The notes under the pieces were generated by a model. It had not been told where the DNA came from. It ran no database searches and saw only the letters and a list, made by a program, of their open reading frames with translations. Shown here piece by piece: positions 55,296 through 61,803 of a stretch of DNA of 64,000 nucleotides. Position 1 is the first letter of the stretch. Every line of letters begins with the position of its first letter. Origin of the DNA: Methylobacterium sp. J-067 (GTDB lineage: Bacteria; Pseudomonadota; Alphaproteobacteria; Rhizobiales; Beijerinckiaceae); contig NZ_JAKSXZ010000092.1 in assembly GCF_022829465.1 (NCBI RefSeq), forward strand, positions 186,001 through 250,000, read 5' to 3'. Made by a program: the position numbers and the translations under genes.

Positions 55296-55892
55296 ATGAC
55301 CACAGCCAAGAAGACGACCGCAGGCCGGCAAGGCTTCAAGACCGGCGAGGCCGTCGTGTACCCGGCCCACGGTGTCGGTCGGATCACCGCGATCGAGGAA
55401 CAGGAGATCGCTGGATACAAGCTTGAGCTGTTCGTCGTCTCCTTCGAGAAGGACAAGATGGTCCTTCGGGTGCCGACCGCGAAGGCCAACTCCGTCGGCA
55501 TGCGCAAGCTCGCCGAGCCGGAAGTGGTGAAGAAGGCCCTCGACGTCCTGACCGGCCGCGCCCGCGTGAAGCGGACGATGTGGTCGCGCCGGGCGCAGGA
55601 ATACGAGGCGAAGATTAATTCGGGCGATCTGCTGGCCGTCACCGAAGTGGTGCGCGACCTGTTCCGCTCGGAGGCTCAGCCGGAGCAGTCCTACAGCGAG
55701 CGGCAGCTCTACGAGGCCGCCCTGGACCGGATCGTCCGCGAGATCTCCTCGGTGAACCGCATCACCGAGACCGAGGCGCTGAAGCTCATCGAGCAGAGCC
55801 TCGCCAAGTCGCCGCGTCGGGCCAAGGCGGAAGCCGAGGCTGAGAGCGAGGGCGAAGCCGAGGGTGACGACATCCAGGAGGAGGCGGCCTGA
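55296..55892 (+). CDS. carD: CarD-like RNA polymerase-binding transcription regulator
   Basis: A 198-residue CarD/CdnL-type regulator that contacts the RNA polymerase beta subunit and stabilises open promoter complexes, notably at rRNA promoters. The N-terminal polymerase-interaction domain KTGEAVVYPAHGVGRITAIEEQEIAGYKLELFVVSFEKDKMVLRVPTAK and the basic helical DNA-binding half (LTGRARVKRTMWSRRAQEYEAKINSGDL) are complete. The acidic tail (AEAEAESEGEAEGDDIQEEAA) is extra. GGAGG precedes ATG 55296 at proper distance. A terminator follows the gene. Confidence 0.96.
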   Translation: MTTAKKTTAGRQGFKTGEAVVYPAHGVGRITAIEEQEIAGYKLELFVVSFEKDKMVLRVPTAKANSVGMRKLAEPEVVKKALDVLTGRARVKRTMWSRRAQEYEAKINSGDLLAVTEVVRDLFRSEAQPEQSYSERQLYEAALDRIVREISSVNRITETEALKLIEQSLAKSPRRAKAEAEAESEGEAEGDDIQEEAA

Positions 55893-55923
55893 GAGGTCGT
55901 TTCACCTTCTAATTGAGTTGAGG

Positions 55924-55954
55924 AAAAGCCCGGCCGTGATGGCCGGGCTTTTTC
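55924..55954 (+). terminator. Rho-independent terminator after carD
   Basis: AAAAGCCCGGCC at 55924-55935 pairs perfectly with GGCCGGGCTTTT at 55941-55952 around a GTGAT loop, ending in five T. A clear intrinsic terminator 31 bp after the carD stop. Confidence 0.88.
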
Positions 55955-56099
55955 GTTGCACACACCCGAAATGGTTAACCGCGTCACTTTTCCCCCTGGA
56001 CTTGTCTTTCGACTCTGGAAAGCGGCGCGAACCGACCCATCTTTCGGAAAGTTGATCGCGATTCTTGTCCGGCCGAGCATCTTTCCGCGATGCGGGCGC

Positions 56100-56125
56100 G
56101 GAACTTTCGCGTTTGCGCTGCCGTT
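56100..56125 (+). promoter_or_regulatory. EcfG-type general-stress promoter of rpoH
   Basis: GGAAC at 56100-56104 and CGTT at 56122-56125 with a 17-bp spacer match exactly the consensus GGAAC-N16-17-CGTT used by the alphaproteobacterial general stress sigma factor EcfG. The start codon of rpoH is 95 bp downstream. It predicts that this RpoH is induced through the PhyR-NepR-EcfG cascade. Confidence 0.75.
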
Positions 56126-56219
56126 ACCGGTTGCTTGGCGTCGCTCAGACTGACGCCTTGCGCGCCGGACGATTGGGACCGGTGCCGCACAAGCACTCGG
56201 TTCTAGAGAGGCAGGCGGG

Positions 56220-57095
56220 ATGGCGGAAATCGCGGGAATTCGTCGACAATTCATCCGGACCGCGATGGAGGCGCCCTTCCTCGCCCGCGAAGAAGAGCGC
56301 GACCTCGCCGTCCGCTGGAAGGACAGGCGCGACGAGCGTGCCCTTCACCGTCTAATCTCGGCCCATATGCGTCTCGTCATCGCCCTGGCGGGGCGCTTTC
56401 GTCATTATGGGCTGCCGATGGCCGACCTCGTTCAAGAGGGGCATGTCGGCCTGATGGAGGCGGCGGCGCGCTTCGAGCCGGAGCGGGAAGTGCGCTTCTC
56501 CACCTACGCGACGTGGTGGATCCGGGCTTCCATCCAGGATTACATCCTGCGGAACTGGTCGATCGTGCGCGGCGGGACGTCCTCGGCGCAGAAGGCCCTG
56601 TTCTTCAACCTGCGCCGCCTGCGCGCTCGGTTGATGCAATCCACCGAAGAGCATGTCGGCGACGAGATCCACCGCCGGATCGCCAGCGCCATCGGTGTCT
56701 CGCGGGACGACGTGGCCCTGATGGATGCCCGCCTCTCGGGGCCGGACATGTCGCTGAACGCCCCCGTGGGCGAGGACGGCGACGCTGCCTCCGAGCGGAT
56801 GGACTTCCTCGTGGATGGCGCAGCCCTTCCAGATGAGACCGTCGGTGCGGCCGTGGACGGCGAGCGCCGCCTCGGCTGGTTGCAGCAGGCGCTGGGCGTC
56901 CTCTCCGAGCGGGAACTGCGCATCCTGCGCGAGCGTCGCCTCGCCGAGGATCAGGCGACCCTCGAAGCCCTGGGCCAGCGCCTCGGCATCTCGAAGGAGC
57001 GCGTGCGCCAGATCGAGAACCGCGCCCTGGAGAAGCTCCGCCGCGCCTTGGCCGACCGCTTCCCCGCCGAGACCGGCAGCCCCTACGTCGGCTGA
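56220..57095 (+). CDS. rpoH: RpoH-type (sigma-32) RNA polymerase sigma factor
   Basis: A 291-residue sigma factor of the heat-shock class. Region 2 has MRLVIALAGRFRHYGLPMADLVQEGHVGLMEAAARFEPEREVRFSTYATWWIRASIQDYIL, region 2.4/3 the RpoH-box-like QKALFFNLRRLRARL, and region 4 ends with LEALGQRLGISKERVRQIENRALEKLRRAL. Alphaproteobacteria often have RpoH1 for heat and RpoH2 for oxidative and photo-oxidative stress; an EcfG promoter and the carD-fdxA neighbourhood fit the RpoH2 type, though the sub-type is inferred. ATG 56220 follows GGCAGGCGGG. Confidence 0.95.
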   Translation: MAEIAGIRRQFIRTAMEAPFLAREEERDLAVRWKDRRDERALHRLISAHMRLVIALAGRFRHYGLPMADLVQEGHVGLMEAAARFEPEREVRFSTYATWWIRASIQDYILRNWSIVRGGTSSAQKALFFNLRRLRARLMQSTEEHVGDEIHRRIASAIGVSRDDVALMDARLSGPDMSLNAPVGEDGDAASERMDFLVDGAALPDETVGAAVDGERRLGWLQQALGVLSERELRILRERRLAEDQATLEALGQRLGISKERVRQIENRALEKLRRALADRFPAETGSPYVG

Positions 57096-57115
57096 TCCCC
57101 TGCGCGACGGGAACC

Positions 57116-57143
57116 AAAAGGCCCGGCCCCTCGGCCGGGCTTT
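57116..57143. terminator. Bidirectional terminator between rpoH and the MFS gene
   Basis: GCCCGGCC (57121-57128) pairs with GGCCGGGC (57133-57140) around CCTC, with AAAAG before and TTT after. It lies between two convergent genes and fits termination of rpoH and of the minus-strand MFS gene. Confidence 0.7.
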
Positions 57144-57149
57144 GTCATG

Positions 57150-58382
57150 TCAGGCCGGCTGGTTCTGGTGGGAGGCGCGCCGCTCCCGGCGCTTCCGGCG
57201 GCGGCCGGGCTCCGGCGTCGCATCGAGCCAGATCACGAGGCCGAGGGCGAAGAGGGCCGGCACGCCGAGGGCGAGGAAGGCCCCGGTCCAGCCGAACCAT
57301 CCATAGGCGAGGCCGCCGTACCAGCCCGACAGGGCGCCGCCCACGCCCTGCACCGCGTTGACGCTGCCGAGGGCCGTCTGGGTGCGGCCCGAGCCCCAGG
57401 TCAGGTCGGCCACCACCACGGGCACCGCGACGCCGACGATGCCCGAGGCGATGCCGTCGAGCACCTCCGCGCCGATGAGCCACCACGGATCGTCGATCAG
57501 CCCGGACATCACCGCCCGCAGGGGCAGCACGGCGAAGGCGACCATCAGCAGGAGCCGCCGTCCGCGCCGGTCGGCCAGGGACCCCGCGAACAGGGCGACC
57601 GGCACCATCACGAGTTGCGCCACCATCACGTAGCGGGCGGTCCAGACCGTCGCGTCGCCGGAGGTCGCCACGAGCTTCTGCCCGAGCAGGGTCAGCATCC
57701 CGCCGTTGCCGAGGTTGAACAGGGTGAGCGCGACGGTGAGCACCAGCAGGCGGCGGTTGCCGAGCACCTGCCGGATGCCGGAGCGCTCGGGCTCGTCCTC
57801 CTCGTCCTCCGTCCAGCCCACCGCCCGGCGGCGGTTCCAGGCGTTGGCGGGGGTCGTCACCGTCGCGACGATGGCGGCGAGCGCCATGGCGCCGAGCACG
57901 TAGAAGGCCGTGGCCGGGCCGAAGGGGGCGCCGAGGCTGATGACGCCGGCCGCCAGCAGGATGCCGAGGTGGTTGAAGGCTTGGTTGCGGCCCTGCTGCT
58001 TCGGAAACCCGTCCTTGCCGACGATGCCCAGGGTCAGCGCCGCCACGGCGGGCAGGAGCAGCGTGCCGCCCGCCGCCGCGAGGAGCTGCGCGGTGAACAC
58101 GGCGAAGAAGCTGCGGGCCGGGAGGAGGAGGAGCGTGCCGGCGAGGATCGCGGTGCAGGCCCCGCCGATCAGCAGCCGGGGCCGGGGCACCCGGTCCACC
58201 AGCGCGCCGAAGGGGCCGCTCAGGAACAGGGTGCAGAACCCGACCAGGGTGACGACGAACCCGACCCGCGCCGGGCCCCACTGGGCCGATTGCGCCAGCC
58301 ATGTCCCGAGGAAGGGGCCGAGCCCTCCCTGGATGTCGCCGATGAAGAGGTTGATCAGGGAAAGGTGGGCGGTGGGGGGCAT
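57150..58382 (-). CDS. Major facilitator superfamily transporter
   Basis: A 410-residue membrane protein with about 12 helices. It opens LINLFIGDIQGGLGPFLGTWLAQSAQWGPARVGFVVTLVGFCTLFLSGPFGALVDRVPRPR, where the loop GALVDRVPRPR is the usual MFS motif between helices 2 and 3; SLADRRGRRLLL repeats it in the second half. The charged linker EDEEDEPERSG between helices 6 and 7 is the cytoplasmic loop. The substrate is unknown; nearby genes give no hint. The start is ATG 58382 (MPPTAHL). Confidence 0.88.
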   Translation of the reverse strand: MPPTAHLSLINLFIGDIQGGLGPFLGTWLAQSAQWGPARVGFVVTLVGFCTLFLSGPFGALVDRVPRPRLLIGGACTAILAGTLLLLPARSFFAVFTAQLLAAAGGTLLLPAVAALTLGIVGKDGFPKQQGRNQAFNHLGILLAAGVISLGAPFGPATAFYVLGAMALAAIVATVTTPANAWNRRRAVGWTEDEEDEPERSGIRQVLGNRRLLVLTVALTLFNLGNGGMLTLLGQKLVATSGDATVWTARYVMVAQLVMVPVALFAGSLADRRGRRLLLMVAFAVLPLRAVMSGLIDDPWWLIGAEVLDGIASGIVGVAVPVVVADLTWGSGRTQTALGSVNAVQGVGGALSGWYGGLAYGWFGWTGAFLALGVPALFALGLVIWLDATPEPGRRRKRRERRASHQNQPA

Positions 58383-58487
58383 GCTGTCCGACTACCGTGG
58401 GGCCGCCCGCATGGGCCGCCCGGACGGTGCGGTCAAGCTTTCGCACCCCTGACGAGGTGGCCCGCCCGTGGGGGCGGGCCCGAGACC

Positions 58488-58985
58488 TCAGGAGGCGAGG
58501 GGACCCGTGGCGCCCTGCTGCTCCATCATCTTCTGCCGGTAGAGGCCGACGAAGTCGATCGGGTCGATGTACAGGGGCGGGAAGCCGCCGTTGCGCACCG
58601 CCTCGGCGACGATCTGCCGGCCGAAGGGGAAGAGCAGGCGCGGGCACTCGATCATCACGGCCGGGTGCATCTGGTCTTCCGGGATGTTCAGCATGCGGAA
58701 GATGCCGGCATACTTCACGTCGAAGGCGAACAGCACCTCGTTGTCCATCTTGGCGTCGCCTTCGAGGGTCAGCTCGACCTCGAAATCCGTCTCGCTGAGC
58801 TGCGAGGCGTTGACGTTCACCTGGATGTTGATCTGCGGCGAGGCGCCTTCCTTCGGCTGGAGGGAGCGCGGGGCATGCGGGTTCTCGAAGGAGAGGTCCT
58901 TCACGTACTGCGCCAGGGCGTTGATGGTGGGGGCGCCCTGCGGCATGCCGCCGCCGTTGCCGTTGGCTGCCGGGGAATCGGCCAT
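58488..58985 (-). CDS. secB: Protein-export chaperone SecB
   Basis: A 165-residue SecB, the tetrameric chaperone that keeps preproteins unfolded and hands them to SecA. It has [87 protein letters not shown] start at ATG 58985 ([11 protein letters not shown]) because AGAAGG lies nine bases before it, whereas the ATG nine bases upstream would overlap that site. Confidence 0.97.
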   Translation of the reverse strand: MADSPAANGNGGGMPQGAPTINALAQYVKDLSFENPHAPRSLQPKEGASPQINIQVNVNASQLSETDFEVELTLEGDAKMDNEVLFAFDVKYAGIFRMLNIPEDQMHPAVMIECPRLLFPFGRQIVAEAVRNGGFPPLYIDPIDFVGLYRQKMMEQQGATGPLAS

Positions 58986-59293
58986 CGGATTCATCCTTCT
59001 CGATCTGACGTCCGGCGCGGACGGCGGAAGACTGTCTTGGCACGGGCCGCCCAAGGCCCTTCCTCCGGCGCGGCTATCACGCCCACAGGGAACCGACAAG
59101 CGACGCGGCGGGGCGAGATCGGCACAGGATTCAACCACCGGTCGCGCGGGTTCGTCGCATCACAAACGGGACTGCCCGAACAACCGGCTCGATCCGAGCG
59201 CGTTGGTCGGATAAGGGTGAACGTACGACGCGCTACGGCAGGGCCCAGACGCGCGGGGCGACAGACGCGCGGACGGCCGCAATCGGATCGGTG
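58986..59293. other. Divergent promoter region between secB and the Tim44-like gene
   Basis: A 308-bp gap between two divergent genes. It must hold both promoters, but I see no strong consensus pair; TTGGTC near 59202 with TACGAC 15 bp later is weak. No small ORF is convincing. Confidence 0.4.
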
Positions 59294-60001
59294 ATGCAGG
59301 ACGGTTTCGACTTAACGACGATCATCTTCCTGGCGCTGGCCGTGTTCGTCATCTGGCGGTTACGCTCGGTCCTCGGCCAGAAGACCGGCGCCGAGCGCTC
59401 GCCCTTCAAGCCCGTGGAGCGCAGCCGCACGGAGCCGCAGAACCGGGGCGGCGACAACGTCGTGCGCCTGCCCGGCGTCGACCGCGTGGCCCAGCCAGCT
59501 CCGGCCGCTGCCCCGCGCGACTGGCGCGGCATCGCCGAGCCGGGCTCCGAGGTGGCGCGCGGCCTGGAGGCCGTGGTGCAGCTGGAGCCGAACTTCGAGC
59601 CGCGCTCCTTCATTGAGGGCTCGAAGGTCGCCTACGAGGCGATCATGATTGCCTTCGCCAAGGGCGACCGGAAGACCCTGCGCTCGCTGCTCTCGAAGGA
59701 GGTCGGCGAGGCGTTCGAGCGGGCCATCGCCGAGCGCGAGCGCAACCGGCAGACCCTGGAGACGACCTTCGTCTCCATCGACCGGGCCGAGATCGTCGCC
59801 GTGGACGTGCGCAACCGCGTCGCCCACATCACGGTGCGCTTCCTCTCCAACCTCATCACCGCCACCCGCGACGCCAACGGCAAGGTCGTGGATGGTAGTG
59901 CGGAGACGGTGGTCGAGGTGCCGGATGTCTGGACCTTCGCGCGCACCCTCGGCTCGCGCGATCCGAACTGGCAACTCGTCGCCACCGAGGCCGGCGCCTG
60001 A
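59294..60001 (+). CDS. Tim44/TimA-family membrane-associated protein
   Basis: A 235-residue protein with an N-terminal membrane helix (LTTIIFLALAVFVIWRLRSVLG) and a C-terminal Tim44-like domain (SFIEGSKVAYEAIMIAFAKGDRKTLRSLLSKEVGEAFERAIAERE ... VEVPDVWTFARTLGSRDPNWQLVAT). The 'VPDxWTFxRxxxSxDPNWQL' end is diagnostic. In alphaproteobacteria it is thought to be the ancestor of mitochondrial Tim44 and may assist the inner membrane. It stands between secB and mltA, the usual order. ATG 59294 is used; a GTG just before is possible. Confidence 0.9.
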   Translation: MQDGFDLTTIIFLALAVFVIWRLRSVLGQKTGAERSPFKPVERSRTEPQNRGGDNVVRLPGVDRVAQPAPAAAPRDWRGIAEPGSEVARGLEAVVQLEPNFEPRSFIEGSKVAYEAIMIAFAKGDRKTLRSLLSKEVGEAFERAIAERERNRQTLETTFVSIDRAEIVAVDVRNRVAHITVRFLSNLITATRDANGKVVDGSAETVVEVPDVWTFARTLGSRDPNWQLVATEAGA

Positions 60002-60013
60002 CCGTCTGGTGAC

Positions 60014-61186
60014 GTGCGACCTCCGCGTGCCCGCCTCGGACTCGCCTCCGTCGCCCTAGCCGCGGCGCTTCTGGCGCCGCGGGCCGCCTCGGCGCCCGCC
60101 GAGATCGCGGGCGCACGCCTCGAACCCGTCGCCATCGCCGACTTGGCAGGCTTTCCTGGACCTGACCCGGCCGGGGCGCTCGCCGCGTTCCGGCGCGTCT
60201 GCGCCGCGCCCATGCCCGCGCCGCCCCAGCGGAATGGCGTGACGGGGAACGTCGTCGATCTCATCGCCGCCTGCGCCAAGGCGCTCACCGTTCCGCCGCA
60301 GGGCGCCGCCGACTTCTTCCGCCGCGCCTTCGCCGCCTATCGCATCGTGCGCCCGGACGGGACACCGGGCTTCCTCACCGGCTATTTCGAGCCGGAACTC
60401 CCGGGCTCCCTCACACAGGCGCCGGGCTTCACGACGCCGATCCTCGCCCGGCCGGACGACCTCGTGACCCTCGGCCCCGGCGAGACGCGGCCCGGCCTCG
60501 ATCCGGCCCTGCGCGCCGCCCGCGCCACGGCATCGGGGTTCGAGCCCTATCCCGACCGGGCCGCTATCGAGGACGGGGCCTTGGCCGAGCGGGCGCGGCC
60601 GATCCTGTGGCTACGCGACGGCGTCGATCTCCTCGTGCTGCAGGTCCAAGGCTCGGGCCGGATCCGCCTGCCGGACGGCCGGGCGGTGCGGGCGCTCTAT
60701 GACGGGCGCAACGGCCGCGCCTACACGGCGGTGGCGAAACTCATCGTGCAGGAGGGGCACCTGCCCCTCGAAGGGCTGACGCTGGCCCGCTGGACGGGCT
60801 GGCTGCGCGACCACCCGGGCGAGTCCAGGCGGCTCATCCGCCGGAACGCCTCCTACATCTTCTTCCGCCTCGCGGAGGTCGAGGAGCCCACCCTCGGCCC
60901 GCCAGGGGCGGCGAACGCGCCGCTCTCCCCCGGCATCGGCCTCGCCGTCGATGGCACGCTGTGGCGCTACGGCCTGCCGTTCTGGCTGGAGGGCCGCCTG
61001 CCGGGCGCGCGGGAGGGCGAGCGCGGACGCCTGACCATCGCCGCCGACACCGGCTCGGCCATCGTTGGGCCGGCGCGGGGGGACCTGTTCGTCGGCAGCG
61101 GCGCGCAGGCCGGCATCGCCGCCGGCAACCTGCGCGATCCGGTGGGCTTCGTCGTCCTGCTGCCGCGCCACGGGGGCGGGTCGTGA
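60014..61186 (+). CDS. mltA: Membrane-bound lytic murein transglycosylase A
   Basis: A 390-residue lytic transglycosylase of the MltA family that cleaves peptidoglycan to 1,6-anhydromuropeptides. The signal peptide is LGLASVALAAALLAPRAASA; family motifs are GTPGFLTGYFEPELPGSL, the LQVQGSGRIRLPDG strand, and the C-terminal 3D domain TIAADTGSAIVGPARGDLFVGSGAQAG, whose aspartates are catalytic. No lipobox cysteine is visible. The start is GTG 60014. Its TGA stop overlaps the GTG start of the Smr-domain gene. Confidence 0.94.
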   Translation: MRPPRARLGLASVALAAALLAPRAASAPAEIAGARLEPVAIADLAGFPGPDPAGALAAFRRVCAAPMPAPPQRNGVTGNVVDLIAACAKALTVPPQGAADFFRRAFAAYRIVRPDGTPGFLTGYFEPELPGSLTQAPGFTTPILARPDDLVTLGPGETRPGLDPALRAARATASGFEPYPDRAAIEDGALAERARPILWLRDGVDLLVLQVQGSGRIRLPDGRAVRALYDGRNGRAYTAVAKLIVQEGHLPLEGLTLARWTGWLRDHPGESRRLIRRNASYIFFRLAEVEEPTLGPPGAANAPLSPGIGLAVDGTLWRYGLPFWLEGRLPGAREGERGRLTIAADTGSAIVGPARGDLFVGSGAQAGIAAGNLRDPVGFVVLLPRHGGGS

Positions 61187-61803
61187 AGTCGCCGCGCCGC
61201 TCGCGCGGCCTCTCCTCCGGCGACAGCCGCCTGTGGCGCGAGGTCGCCAAGCGCTTCACGCCGCTGCAGGGCCGCCCGATCCCGCAGGCCGAGGAGCCGA
61301 TCCCCGCGCCCTCCACCGCCACGATGCCGGAGCGCCTGCCCGGCCCCCGGGCGACGCCCTTCAAGGGAGCGCCCGCCAAGGCCCCGCCGGCCTTCGTGCC
61401 GCCGCCGCCCCGCGTGGCGACCGCCGCGCCCTATCAGGCGCCGCCGCAGAATCCGATGCCCCATGCGGGGCTCGAACGGCAGGCGCGGATCGCCCTGAAG
61501 CGCGGGCGCCAGCCCATCGAGGCCCGCCTCGACCTGCACGGCATGATCCAGGCCGAGGCCCATGCGGCGCTGACGGGCTTCCTCCTGCGGGCGCGGGCGG
61601 CGGGGCACGGCTACGTCCTCGTCGTCACCGGCAAGGGCGGGGAGACCTATGCCGACCCGTATCGCGAGCGCGGCGTGCTGCGCCGGAACGTGCCGCACTG
61701 GCTGCGCTCGCCGGAATTGCGCGGCATCGTCCTGGGCTTCGAGGAGGCCGCCCGCCACCATGGCGGCGGCGGCGCCCTCTACATCCGGCTGCGGCGGCGG
61801 TAG
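61183..61803 (+). CDS. Smr-domain protein
   Basis: A 206-residue protein with a C-terminal Smr domain: ARLDLHGMIQAEAHAALTGFLLRARAAGHGYVLVVTGKGGE and then RRNVPHWLRSPEL. The LDLHG and TGKG motifs are those of the domain, which in related proteins nicks DNA or RNA. The first 110 residues are Pro/Ala-rich and unstructured. It starts at GTG 61183, four bases overlapping the mltA stop. Its 3-prime end overlaps the RND pump gene by 25 bp. Confidence 0.88.
   Translation: MKSPRRSRGLSSGDSRLWREVAKRFTPLQGRPIPQAEEPIPAPSTATMPERLPGPRATPFKGAPAKAPPAFVPPPPRVATAAPYQAPPQNPMPHAGLERQARIALKRGRQPIEARLDLHGMIQAEAHAALTGFLLRARAAGHGYVLVVTGKGGETYADPYRERGVLRRNVPHWLRSPELRGIVLGFEEAARHHGGGGALYIRLRRR

Larger units (their letters stand above)
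55893..56219 (+). other. Region between carD and rpoH
   Basis: This 327-bp region contains the carD terminator at 55924-55954 and the EcfG-type promoter of rpoH at 56100-56125. The part between is gene-free. Confidence 0.6.
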
